Source: an uncultured Eubacteriales bacterium (GTDB taxonomy: Bacteria > Bacillota > Clostridia > Lachnospirales > CAG-274). Taken from it: a DNA stretch of 44,998 nucleotides. Positions 35,671 through 44,047 of the stretch are shown piece after piece. Below the pieces are notes generated by a model, which did not search any database, was not told the DNA's origin, and worked only from the letters and a program-made list of their open reading frames with translations. Position numbers and translations under genes: made by a program. The stretch's first letter is position 1. Every line of letters starts with the position of its first letter. The stretch spans positions 1 to 44,998 of the forward strand of contig CASFCZ010000104.1 in the NCBI GenBank assembly GCA_949293325.1. The letters run 5' to 3'.

Positions 35671-37863
35671 ATGTATTATTTTTCAACGAAAAAAGGGGGC
35701 TTGCTTATGTTAAAACAAAATCTTACAAAATGCTGTTTTATTCTAGTGCTTATGTTCGGCTGTATTACAGGTACACAACTGACAGTTTGTGCAGATGAAG
35801 CAAATGATACAGCAGTCAGCAGTGCTGCACTTACTGCTTATAGTTCATCAAACAACAGTTATTCTGTGACAGGAGGCAAAATATATTACAAAATAACAAA
35901 CGGTAATGTATATATAACAGACTGTGACAGCAATGTTACAAGTGCTGTTATACCTCAAAATTTGGACGGATATCCCGTTATAGAAATTTCGGAAAATGCC
36001 TTTAAGGAAAACAAACTACTAAAAAACGTAACAATTCCTATATCTGTAACAGATATAGGCCGTTCAGCCTTTCAGGATTGTGATTCTCTCACCTCTATCA
36101 CAATTCCTTCATCTGTAACAAATATAGGCCGTTCTGCCTTTCAAGATTGCGGTCTGTTAAACTCAGTTACTTTAAACGAAGGATTATACCAAATAGGAGG
36201 CGAAGCCTTCAGAGGCTGTCCTAAACTCACGGAAATAACTATTCCATCAAGCGTAAAAAGCTTAAAATCTTACCCAGGTGCTGCTTTTGCGGACTGTACG
36301 GCACTTCAAAAGGTAACCATTAAAAACGGTGTTCCTCATATAGGCGAACGTACCTTTCAAGGCTGCACAAAGCTTACCGAAATATCTATTCCGACAAGTG
36401 TAAACGAAATATGCGATTATGCCTTCAGCGGATGCAGCGGTCTTAAAAGTGCTACGATTTTCTGTGGTGCAGGAGCAATAATAAACTCATATGCTTTTAA
36501 TGACTGCAGTGGATTAACTAACCTTAATATGACAAACAGCAGAATAGTATCCATAGGAAGAGCCGCTTTCAAAGGTTGTACTGCCCTAAAGTCAATTGTT
36601 GCTCCATCTAGCCTATTGGAGATTGAAAGAGAGGGGTTTATGGACTGTACTTCTTTAAGAGCATTAAATCTTAACGAGGGTTTAACTACGCTTGGAGATG
36701 CTGCTTTTAGAAACTGCACTTCTCTTTCGGAGATCACTCTGCCTTCAACACTCAATACCGTAAACGGTTATTGGGGAGGTGCTTTCCAAGGATGTACTTC
36801 CCTTAAATCAGTTACTTTTAAGGAGGGCATCTCTGTTGTTGGTGAATATATGTTTAATGACTGCACCTCATTAACAAATGTAAATCTTTCAAAAACGATA
36901 ACATCCATCGGAAATAACGCCTTTGAAAATTGCACAAAACTAAGTAAAATCATCATTGCACCTACAGTTGCAATGACTATAGATGAATACGCTTTCAGGA
37001 ACTGCTCGGGGCTAAAGGAGCTTAAACTGCAGTCTAGTACCATAACACAAATAGGCAGAAGTGCTTTTGAAAACTGCACAGCACTAAATACAGTTACAAT
37101 TCCGGGTTGTGTTGTGAGTATAGGCAGAAACGCTTTTGCAAGTTGCTCATCACTTGTTTCCTTATATCTTAACGAAGGTATACAATCAATAAATGATGGT
37201 GCTTTCCTCGGATGTATTTCACTTAAGGAAGTCACTATTCCGGCAAGTATATCAGAAATAGGTGGATATTGGGGCGGGGCTTTTGAAAACTGTACCTCGC
37301 TTGGCTCTGTGAATATAAAAAACGGGGTAAACAGCTTGGGTGAGCAGATGTTTGAAGGGTGCAGTACACTTACATATATAATATTGCCAGGTTCCATTAC
37401 AAATGTACCTGACAGTTGTTTCAACAACTGTACAAGCTTAAGTATTGCAATAATTGAAGATGGTATACAAGCAATAGGCAGCGATTCTTTTTATGGCTGT
37501 AATTCACTGTCAAAAGTATACATACCGGACAGTATGCAAACTATAAATAAGAATGCATTCAGGAATTGCCCTCAAACCATGGAATTGATATATAAAAACT
37601 CAAGTGCAATTGAAACCTTCTTTTCAGATAGCAGTATAAACTGTGCAAAAAAAGCTGTCACTTATTCACGAACTATAGGCGACGTAGATCCAAATGGTGA
37701 TGGAAAAATTACAGCAAACGATGCAATGTTTGCCTTAAGATGTTCAATAACACCAGGCTTACTCACCGGAGACCGCCTTGCTGCGGCGGACTATAACGGT
37801 GATGGCAAAGTTACTTCAAACGATGCTTTTCTTATATTAAGAAGAAGTTTACAAGATATGTAA
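35671..37863 (+). CDS. Secreted BspA-type leucine-rich-repeat protein with C-terminal dockerin
   Basis: The 730-residue protein has a signal peptide, about two dozen leucine-rich repeats of the BspA/Treponema type (AFxxCxxLxxVTIPxxVxxIG, residues about 110-640) and a type I dockerin (about 667-730) with two full Ca loops, DPNGDGKITANDA and DYNGDGKVTSNDA. BspA repeats mediate binding to host or bacterial surfaces. The ATG at 35671 has AGAGG six bases away; an internal ATG at 35707 also has a purine-rich site and would give a more usual signal peptide. Three exact-length superrepeats of 166 residues are visible. The cohesin gene follows 16 bases later. Confidence 0.9.
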   Translation: MYYFSTKKGGLLMLKQNLTKCCFILVLMFGCITGTQLTVCADEANDTAVSSAALTAYSSSNNSYSVTGGKIYYKITNGNVYITDCDSNVTSAVIPQNLDGYPVIEISENAFKENKLLKNVTIPISVTDIGRSAFQDCDSLTSITIPSSVTNIGRSAFQDCGLLNSVTLNEGLYQIGGEAFRGCPKLTEITIPSSVKSLKSYPGAAFADCTALQKVTIKNGVPHIGERTFQGCTKLTEISIPTSVNEICDYAFSGCSGLKSATIFCGAGAIINSYAFNDCSGLTNLNMTNSRIVSIGRAAFKGCTALKSIVAPSSLLEIEREGFMDCTSLRALNLNEGLTTLGDAAFRNCTSLSEITLPSTLNTVNGYWGGAFQGCTSLKSVTFKEGISVVGEYMFNDCTSLTNVNLSKTITSIGNNAFENCTKLSKIIIAPTVAMTIDEYAFRNCSGLKELKLQSSTITQIGRSAFENCTALNTVTIPGCVVSIGRNAFASCSSLVSLYLNEGIQSINDGAFLGCISLKEVTIPASISEIGGYWGGAFENCTSLGSVNIKNGVNSLGEQMFEGCSTLTYIILPGSITNVPDSCFNNCTSLSIAIIEDGIQAIGSDSFYGCNSLSKVYIPDSMQTINKNAFRNCPQTMELIYKNSSAIETFFSDSSINCAKKAVTYSRTIGDVDPNGDGKITANDAMFALRCSITPGLLTGDRLAAADYNGDGKVTSNDAFLILRRSLQDM
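36055..37548 (+). repeat. Three tandem 498-base superrepeats in the LRR gene
   Basis: Units start at 36055, 36553 and 37051 (each at the codons for IGR) and each encodes 166 residues, about seven LRRs. Landmarks recur at the same offset: LNEGL/LNEGI at 36175, 36673 and 37171, then a PGAAF, YWGGAF, YWGGAF segment. The copies have diverged but kept exact length. Confidence 0.8.
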
Positions 37864-37879
37864 TGTAGGAGGAATTAAT

Positions 37880-39142
37880 ATGAAAATATCAAAACTTATT
37901 GCAGCCTTAATGTTTATTGTAATAACACTTTCTTGTTTCGGCATTAACACCTTTGCGGCAGATGCCACAATCGCTGTAAGCAGCGTAAGATGCAATACAG
38001 GTGAAACGGTTCAAGTCCCCATTAGTATCAGCAACAATAGCGGACTTACCGATATACAGTTTAATGTAAACTTTGATAGTCTTTGCCTTGAATATTTAAG
38101 CTGCGAAACAACAAGCGATATATTTGCACTTGCATCTACCACCAACAGCGGCAATAAACTTTCTTATTCTGCAATGAATGCGGACCAAACAACAGACAAC
38201 GGTATACTTCTCACAATAACATTCAAAGTAATATCAGATGAACGTCTTAACAGTGAAATCACAATCAGCGATATATTAGCTAACGACTTCGTAACAGCTA
38301 AAAATATTGAAATATCAAACGGAAAAGTTTCCATAGGTGGTTCTTTTGTTTCTACAACCGAAAGCACAACAAAACAAAGCATCGAAACCACCACTGTACA
38401 AACCATCGAAACTTCCACAGTTCGAACTACTGAAGCTTCTACCGAGATCACTACAAGGCAAACCACCACTGAACATACAACTGCAATACCTACATTTGAA
38501 ACCACAACACAACATTTAACGGAAACAAATACAGAAGCCACAACCAAAGTGACTGAATTCGCCACAACTTCTGCTACTACAACCACCAAAAAATCTATTG
38601 TTAATAACGATTACGAAGTGGATACTGAAACCACAACAAAAAGCGGAGGTAAATCTTCAAGTAAAGCAAGTAATAATCTCACATCCAAAAGCCAAACTGA
38701 GGTTACAACAGAAGCAACATCAATCAATACGAATGAGAATCGCGAAAATACAGTTAGTGTAATTATTGGCGAAAACAAACTATATAAAAATGGTATTGCA
38801 GTTATAATGGACGCTGCCGCATATATTCAGCCATCAAGCAACAGCACAATGATACCATTAAGATTTGTATCCACAGCAATTGCCGAAATAAAAGGATTTA
38901 ATGCAACCGTAAGTTGGGAAAGCAAAACAAAAACCGCAAAAATAACTTACCAAAATCATAATATCTCTTTTACGGCAGGCAGTAATACAATGTATGTTAA
39001 TGGTAATCCTGTAGTCATGGAAAATGGAGTTAAGGCAGAGATTAATAACGACAGAATGTATATTCCTTTCAGGGCATTGGGAAATGCAATGGATATAAAT
39101 GTCAGCTGGGACGCACAAAGTAAAACTGCAATCTACAAATAA
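37880..39142 (+). CDS. Cohesin-domain surface protein with Thr-rich linker and copper-amine-oxidase-N-like (stalk) domain
   Basis: The 420-residue protein has a signal peptide (1 to about 27), one cohesin domain (about 29-152; NTGETVQVPISISNNSGL, then IQFNVNFDSLCLEYL and GILLTITFKV), a long Thr/Glu linker (about 155-290) and two C-terminal repeats of the copper amine oxidase N-terminal (stalk) type (about 294-420; MIPLRFVSTA and YIPFRALGNA). Cohesins bind dockerins; the adjacent upstream gene and at least two others here encode dockerins. No LPxTG, SLH or membrane anchor is seen, so attachment to the cell may be through the stalk domain or the protein may be released. It starts behind AGGAGG and is followed by a terminator. 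Confidence 0.85.
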   Translation: MKISKLIAALMFIVITLSCFGINTFAADATIAVSSVRCNTGETVQVPISISNNSGLTDIQFNVNFDSLCLEYLSCETTSDIFALASTTNSGNKLSYSAMNADQTTDNGILLTITFKVISDERLNSEITISDILANDFVTAKNIEISNGKVSIGGSFVSTTESTTKQSIETTTVQTIETSTVRTTEASTEITTRQTTTEHTTAIPTFETTTQHLTETNTEATTKVTEFATTSATTTTKKSIVNNDYEVDTETTTKSGGKSSSKASNNLTSKSQTEVTTEATSINTNENRENTVSVIIGENKLYKNGIAVIMDAAAYIQPSSNSTMIPLRFVSTAIAEIKGFNATVSWESKTKTAKITYQNHNISFTAGSNTMYVNGNPVVMENGVKAEINNDRMYIPFRALGNAMDINVSWDAQSKTAIYK

Positions 39143-39152
39143 AAAATAATAC

Positions 39153-39197
39153 AAACAGGCTCTATTAAAAAAAATAATTAAAATGGAGCCTGTTTTT
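39153..39197 (+). terminator. Terminator of the dockerin-LRR/cohesin operon
   Basis: Fourteen pairs (39153-39166 with 39182-39195, one G-U), A-rich loop of 15 bases, then TTTTTC. Confidence 0.85.
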
Positions 39198-39220
39198 CAT
39201 AATAAAATATATTTACTTTT

Positions 39221-39865
39221 TTAATTTCTTACTCCATAAAAATTATTTGGAACCTCACCACTGAACACTGTATTAACAAGCATCAATTTACGGGTTATAC
39301 CGAACTTTTCTTTAAAAAGAGGATTTACAACCCCCATTTCCGCATCCACCACAAGCCATACCTTAAAATTAACCTGACCTATACCTGTACTGACTACCTC
39401 CGTTTCATAATCCGCCTGAGCCTTTCCGGAGGGTGTGATATATACAGGAATTCCTGCACCTGAATGGGAAAAAAATCCCAGTCCCGTAAGTACACCTACA
39501 GGAATATCAATCCTTTCAGCCTTGGGAACGTTAAGCTCCTTTGATAAATGTTCTGCCGCCTCCGCACAAAGGCTATTCACCATTACAGAATTAACCTCCA
39601 GATATGTAAGTCTGCCTTCTTCATCAAAATAGGCATTATACAAATCCCCTGCCTCCAGGCCCTCATCCTCTATACACTCCTTAAGATATTCACCTATGGA
39701 TGCATTGACACGGCTTACACTGCGTTCCCTGGCAAGTTCAAGGGCAGCAGGAACGGCAAAATGTTCAAAAAGACAAATAAACATGACTGTTATTAATATG
39801 GCTATTACTGTCAAAACTATAAGAAAGACTTTTAAACGCAAAAAAAATTTACCAAAATAAAACAA
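39221..39865 (-). CDS. yunB: Sporulation protein YunB
   Basis: The 214-residue protein has one N-terminal membrane segment (about 10-32) and the YunB pattern IDIPVGVLTGLGFFSHSGAGIPVYI and STGIGQVNFKVWL. In Bacillus it is a mother-cell sporulation protein of unclear biochemistry. The product appears to start at TTG (39865), with only a weak AAAGGA site about 11 bases upstream, so the exact start is uncertain. A good sporulation promoter was not found. It converges on the cohesin operon and is divergent from the penicillin-binding protein gene. Confidence 0.88.
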   Translation of the reverse strand: MFYFGKFFLRLKVFLIVLTVIAILITVMFICLFEHFAVPAALELARERSVSRVNASIGEYLKECIEDEGLEAGDLYNAYFDEEGRLTYLEVNSVMVNSLCAEAAEHLSKELNVPKAERIDIPVGVLTGLGFFSHSGAGIPVYITPSGKAQADYETEVVSTGIGQVNFKVWLVVDAEMGVVNPLFKEKFGITRKLMLVNTVFSGEVPNNFYGVRN

Positions 39866-39881
39866 TTCAGAAAAAAATTCC

Positions 39882-39910
39882 TTTATATATTTAACAAGGT
39901 CTGCTATAAT
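39882..39910 (+). promoter_or_regulatory. Sigma-A promoter of the PBP gene
   Basis: TTTATA (39882-39887), 17-base spacer, TATAAT (39905-39910) with TGC before it (extended -10), about 100 bases before the ATG. It overlaps the yunB upstream region. Confidence 0.6.
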
Positions 39911-40017
39911 GATATTGTTGAAAATATGCTTTTATGCCATAGCCCTTCTACAGTAATGCAACTTACATGTGCTATGACTGAGCAAGTGGAGATATACCCT
40001 TGACGGGAGGTCGTATA

Positions 40018-42648
40018 ATGATTTCAAGCAGTAATGACAGCAGTACAAGGCGTAGGAGTACTGCCCAACATTCCTCAAAAAGTTCTTCTAAGGCAAGACG
40101 GAGGAAAAGGAAGGGCAGGCAGTCCAAACCATTCAGCACACTGCTTAAAACTTTGATAGTTGTAGGGATTTTATTTGCCTTTGCAATAGGTGGAGCAGGT
40201 ATAGGTGCGTATATTGCCATAATCCGCAATACCCCTGATCTGGGATTGGTTGCTATTCAGCCGCAAACATATACCACAATTATATATGACAGTGGCGGCA
40301 ATGAACTTGACAGACTTCACGGAGATGAAAACAGAGAATATGCTACCCTTGATGAAATACCTCTGTATATGCAGCAGGCAGTCATCGCCATTGAGGACGA
40401 GCGTTTCTATCAGCATGACGGTGTTGATATCCGTGGTTTTGCCCGTGCTGCATACTCTACCCTTTCAGGCAAAAGACTTGAGGGCGGAAGTACCATAACT
40501 CAGCAGCTTATCAAAAACAATGTTACAAAGGTTCAGCGTAATACCGTAGTTACCAAGTTACAGGAGCAATACCTTGCTACCAAGTATGAAAAGGAGCTTA
40601 CAAAGCAGCTTGGCTCAAAAGAGGCGGCAAAGGACTATATCCTTGAGCTTTACCTTAACACCATTGCCCTTGGTCACGGCTATAACGGTGTACAAGCAGC
40701 ATCCCTGGGCTACTTCAATAAGGATGTATCAGAGCTCAGCCTTGCGGAGTGTGCTGCCCTTGCAGGTGTAACAAACAATCCTTCCCTGTACTCGCCACGT
40801 ACTCAACCTGAGAACAACAAGGCAAGACAGACAATCATTCTTAACTATATGTGTGAACAGGGATATATTACAGAGGAAGAAAAGGAGGCTGCCCTTGCAG
40901 AGGACATATATTCCAAAATATCCGAATCGGATTCGGTAGATGTGGATACAACATCAGATGAAACAGATAATATACACAGCTACTTTGTAGATGCACTCTT
41001 TGAGCAGATTTCAACAGATCTGCAAAACAAGTATAATATGAGTTCTACACAGGCTGAATATGTTCTTTATAACGGCGGTTTGCAGATAAATGCCACTATA
41101 GATACAAATATGCAGCAAATAGTGGATAATGTATTTTATAATCCCGATGCCTTCCCTTCCATGACATACAACTATGACATAACTTATGTTGTATCTATAG
41201 AAGACAGCACTACGGGACAGCAGACACATACCCAGTACAATCAATTTGCACGTACAAGGGAAAGTGCCGAAGAATGGGTAAAGCAGAAACGTGCAGATAT
41301 TGAGGCAGGTCTTACAGATACCCAGAGCATAGTTGCAGACAAAGCAACTTACAGTATACAGCCTCAGGCTGCAATGGTAATAATTGACTATCATACAGGT
41401 GAGGTTAAGGCCCTTGCCGGCGGAAGGGATGTTAAAACCATTAATCGTGGCTTTAACAGAGCTACCGATGCAGAAAGACAGCCCGGCTCCGTATTCAAAG
41501 TACTGGCTGCCTATGCACCTGCTATAGATACAGGAAAAATTACAGCAGCAACCCTTATTAAAGATGAGCCTTATACCATAGGAGATTATTCACCCAAAAA
41601 CTGGTACAGCGGTTATAGAGGCAACTGTACTGCAAGGGTAGGTATAAGGGATTCTATGAATATACTTGCAGTTAAGACAATGGTTGAAACAGGCATTGAC
41701 GTATGCTATGATTACCTGCTTAACTTCGGCTTTACCACCCTTGAGGATGACAACCACGCTGCAACTGCATTGGGTGGTTTGTCAAACGGTGTTACCCAGC
41801 TTGAGGTTGCAGCAGCTTACGGTACAATAGCAAACCTGGGCGAGTACAGAAGACCAATGCTCTATTCCATGGTACTTGACCATGACGGCAATGTACTCCT
41901 TGAAAACAACTCTGAGCCAAGGCAGGTACTTAAGGCCACCTCAGCCTATATCCTTACTCAGATGATGAGCAGCGTTGTAAATGACAGTAAGGGTACAGGT
42001 ACCGCTGCCAAGTTTAAAAATTCCCAAATGCCTGTTGTAGGAAAAACCGGTACTACCACAGATACAAAGGACCTTACTTTCGTAGGTTACACACCATATT
42101 ATGTAGGCAGTATATGGATGGGCTATGACAGATACGACACCACCGTTGCCAATATGAATGGACTGAGCAACCAGCATGCTCACCTTGATGTATGGCGCAA
42201 CATTATGGAGCAGATACATCAGGGACTAGAAGTAAAGGACTTCCCTCAGCCTGATGGCATAGTTGAGGTTGAGATATGCAAAGACACAGGTTATCTGCCA
42301 AGCAGCAGTTGTTCTACAATAACTGAATACTTTGCAGAGGGTACAGCACCTACAAAACGCTGCTCAGGTCACTGGTCAGCTGATACCTACGAAGACGAGG
42401 AGGATACAGACGATACAGCCGATACAGGCGAAAGCACTGATGATACCTCACAAAGCACTGAAGATACAGGAGAAGCAACTGTACCTGATGATGGTACAGA
42501 TAATACTGACACTTCCGGAGAAACTGCACCGGAAACTCCTGATGAATCCCCTGAACAGCCTGCCACTACTGCACCTGTACAGGAAACTCCCCCACAGGAA
42601 CCTGTAGCGGAAGACATAATAGTTGAACCTACTGTATCAGGAGGCTGA
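40018..42648 (+). CDS. Class A penicillin-binding protein (PBP1a type)
   Basis: The 876-residue protein builds and crosslinks peptidoglycan. A basic cytoplasmic tail and one membrane segment (about 45-70) precede a GT51 glycosyltransferase (EDERFYQHDG with the catalytic Glu; GGSTITQQLIKN) and a transpeptidase with SVFK (RQPGSVFKVLAAY), SMN (RDSMNILA) and KTGTTT motifs. The last 100 or so residues are an Asp/Thr/Ser/Pro-rich disordered tail. The ATG at 40018 follows GGGAGG; an in-frame TTG at 40000 lacks a site. Confidence 0.95.
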   Translation: MISSSNDSSTRRRSTAQHSSKSSSKARRRKRKGRQSKPFSTLLKTLIVVGILFAFAIGGAGIGAYIAIIRNTPDLGLVAIQPQTYTTIIYDSGGNELDRLHGDENREYATLDEIPLYMQQAVIAIEDERFYQHDGVDIRGFARAAYSTLSGKRLEGGSTITQQLIKNNVTKVQRNTVVTKLQEQYLATKYEKELTKQLGSKEAAKDYILELYLNTIALGHGYNGVQAASLGYFNKDVSELSLAECAALAGVTNNPSLYSPRTQPENNKARQTIILNYMCEQGYITEEEKEAALAEDIYSKISESDSVDVDTTSDETDNIHSYFVDALFEQISTDLQNKYNMSSTQAEYVLYNGGLQINATIDTNMQQIVDNVFYNPDAFPSMTYNYDITYVVSIEDSTTGQQTHTQYNQFARTRESAEEWVKQKRADIEAGLTDTQSIVADKATYSIQPQAAMVIIDYHTGEVKALAGGRDVKTINRGFNRATDAERQPGSVFKVLAAYAPAIDTGKITAATLIKDEPYTIGDYSPKNWYSGYRGNCTARVGIRDSMNILAVKTMVETGIDVCYDYLLNFGFTTLEDDNHAATALGGLSNGVTQLEVAAAYGTIANLGEYRRPMLYSMVLDHDGNVLLENNSEPRQVLKATSAYILTQMMSSVVNDSKGTGTAAKFKNSQMPVVGKTGTTTDTKDLTFVGYTPYYVGSIWMGYDRYDTTVANMNGLSNQHAHLDVWRNIMEQIHQGLEVKDFPQPDGIVEVEICKDTGYLPSSSCSTITEYFAEGTAPTKRCSGHWSADTYEDEEDTDDTADTGESTDDTSQSTEDTGEATVPDDGTDNTDTSGETAPETPDESPEQPATTAPVQETPPQEPVAEDIIVEPTVSGG

Positions 42649-42661
42649 AATAATTAAATAT

Positions 42662-42706
42662 AAAAAGGCTGTTTACACTTACAAATTATGTGTAAACAGC
42701 CTTTTT
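42662..42706. terminator. Terminator between the PBP gene and the DUF3793 gene
   Basis: Seventeen perfect pairs (42662-42678 with 42690-42706) with A-tract and T-tract ends, so it works in both directions for the convergent genes. Confidence 0.92.
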
Positions 42707-42721
42707 CAATACTCTGTTATG

Positions 42722-43267
42722 CTAACTACATTTTACTGTCAGTCGTTCAAGTCCCGTACCCCTTTTATAACATTCCATATACACAGATGTACACTTTTTA
42801 AAATTTGCAAAGCACTTCTTTGCCTGCTCCTCATTGCAATATACCTTCCACATACCGCTTAAAATAAAATTATACCCCTTATTTTCAATATATCCCTTTA
42901 CATCATTAGTGGGATAACCCAGAAAAAGACCTATCTCATGGGGAAAGTCCCTTTGGGTTGCTATCCTGTTGAGAAGAAAGCTTACTGCCTCCTCCTCCGA
43001 AAATGAAGTATAGCCAAACTGACCAAGGATACATTTATTACACTTGTTGCTTAAGATTTCTCTTAATCCCTCAGGACGGTACAAGTATAACATTCTCTGA
43101 CCCTTAAAGCCCTTAACCCCCTTTATACAAAGCCCCTTACCCCTTAATATATCCAAGCACCTTTTCATATCACTACCACAGTATTTGCCATCAAGGCAAA
43201 AAATACTTCCCACCTTAAGCCCTGCAAGAGTAGGGGCACAACATTTGATAATTATTTCTTCCGCCAC
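42722..43267 (-). CDS. DUF3793 family protein
   Basis: The 181-residue Cys-rich protein has the family stretches KCCAPTLAGLKVGSIF and FPHEIGLFLGYPTNDVKGYI followed by SGMWKVYCNE. Its function is unknown. A GTG at 43267 is chosen because GGAAGGGTG lies just upstream and the product then begins MAEEIIIKCC. It follows the DUF2325 gene by 13 bases, and the pair is probably one unit. In other Clostridia such genes are often found near iron-uptake and flavodoxin genes (from memory), which fits the palindromes upstream. Confidence 0.85.
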   Translation of the reverse strand: MAEEIIIKCCAPTLAGLKVGSIFCLDGKYCGSDMKRCLDILRGKGLCIKGVKGFKGQRMLYLYRPEGLREILSNKCNKCILGQFGYTSFSEEEAVSFLLNRIATQRDFPHEIGLFLGYPTNDVKGYIENKGYNFILSGMWKVYCNEEQAKKCFANFKKCTSVYMECYKRGTGLERLTVKCS

Positions 43268-43280
43268 AAAAACACCCTTC

Positions 43281-43562
43281 CTATACTGCAAACTCACTCA
43301 AAATTTTACTTAGGGCAGCCGTACTGCTGCTATGGGAACGAACTATCTTTGACATACTTCTTTCTCCCTCCCTAATCGCCGCACTGACCATCTTATGGGA
43401 TACTGTACTTGTAAAAAGCACCAACAAATCAGGTGAACCTATCTGTTTTTTAAGATTACCCCTTGGCTGTGTAAAGACCTTTGCCTTACAGTTATGTACC
43501 TTGCACAACTCCTTGTATTTACGCACCATACAGTCGTTGCCACCTATAATAACAACACTCAT
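43281..43562 (-). CDS. DUF2325 family protein
   Basis: The 93-residue protein begins MSVVIIGGNDCMVRKYKELC and contains LLVLFTSTVSHKMV and RSHSSSTAAL, the DUF2325 pattern, a small Rossmann-like fold of unknown function. It starts behind AAGGAG. The upstream region holds a strong promoter and two GTTAGC(N4)GCTAAC palindromes, which suggest metal-responsive control of this gene and the DUF3793 gene after it. Confidence 0.85.
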   Translation of the reverse strand: MSVVIIGGNDCMVRKYKELCKVHNCKAKVFTQPRGNLKKQIGSPDLLVLFTSTVSHKMVSAAIREGERSMSKIVRSHSSSTAALSKILSEFAV

Positions 43563-43696
43563 AATATCACTCCTTAGCTATTGGTATTTTGTGAAATTAA
43601 ATTAAAAATATAAGTAGGAATACAAAGTCAGTCCACAATAACTGATATTTAATCTGCCTTTACAGAAAAACAAGGCAACATTAAACAAAAGTTTCT

Positions 43697-43712
43697 GTTA
43701 GCATAAGCTAAC
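43697..43712. promoter_or_regulatory. Proximal palindromic operator GTTAGC-N4-GCTAAC
   Basis: A perfect 6+6 palindrome, 135 bases before the DUF2325 start, identical in its arms to the distal site. It resembles operators of DtxR-family metal regulators. No certain promoter was found right beside it. Confidence 0.6.
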
Positions 43713-43868
43713 CACATTGCAAAAAAATTACTCGACTTAATGTCGGGCATACACCACTATTTATATATACAATTACGACAGCAAAAAAGTAATCCGTCTA
43801 AATAAAATTTTGATTTTATAAAACAGAAACCTTTTCGGCACTTAGCTGACATAAATAAGAATATTTTA

Positions 43869-43922
43869 GTTAGCGTTTGCTAACCTATTTATATTTATAT
43901 CATTATTTTTGTCCATTGTCAA
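43869..43922 (-). promoter_or_regulatory. Promoter with distal GTTAGC-N4-GCTAAC operator
   Basis: Minus-strand TTGACA (43917-43922), 17-base spacer, TATAAA (43894-43899); the palindrome 43869-43884 lies just after the expected start near 43887, as for a repressor site. The leader to the DUF2325 ATG would be about 325 bases. This 485-base gap (43563-44047) otherwise holds AT-rich DNA, the terminator at its right end and only an unconvincing 31-codon frame. Confidence 0.65.
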
Positions 43923-43956
43923 GCACTTTTCCTGAACTTAACAAAAAGATACTCAC

Positions 43957-44029
43957 AAAAAACACTGCCCTGAAACAGATACCATATTACAGAATAATCT
44001 GCAATCAAATATCATTAATAGAGCAGTGT
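43957..44029 (-). terminator. Terminator of the right-edge dockerin gene, with a long branched loop
   Basis: ACACTGC (43962-43968) pairs with GCAGTGT (44023-44029), and five to six T follow on the minus strand. The 54-base loop holds an inner hairpin (CAGA/TCTG near 43990-44002). Confidence 0.65.
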
Positions 44030-44047
44030 CATTTGTTTAGTTAATAT

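Noticed and set aside
39866-39960. Sigma-E promoter for yunB (a perfect GCATATT -35-like match is present).
   Set aside because: No CATACAMT-like -10 lies at a 13-16 base distance.
43757-43852. 31-codon leftward frame with five Cys in the DUF2325 leader.
   Set aside because: No Shine-Dalgarno sequence before its ATG and no recognised family; left as an unconvincing frame.
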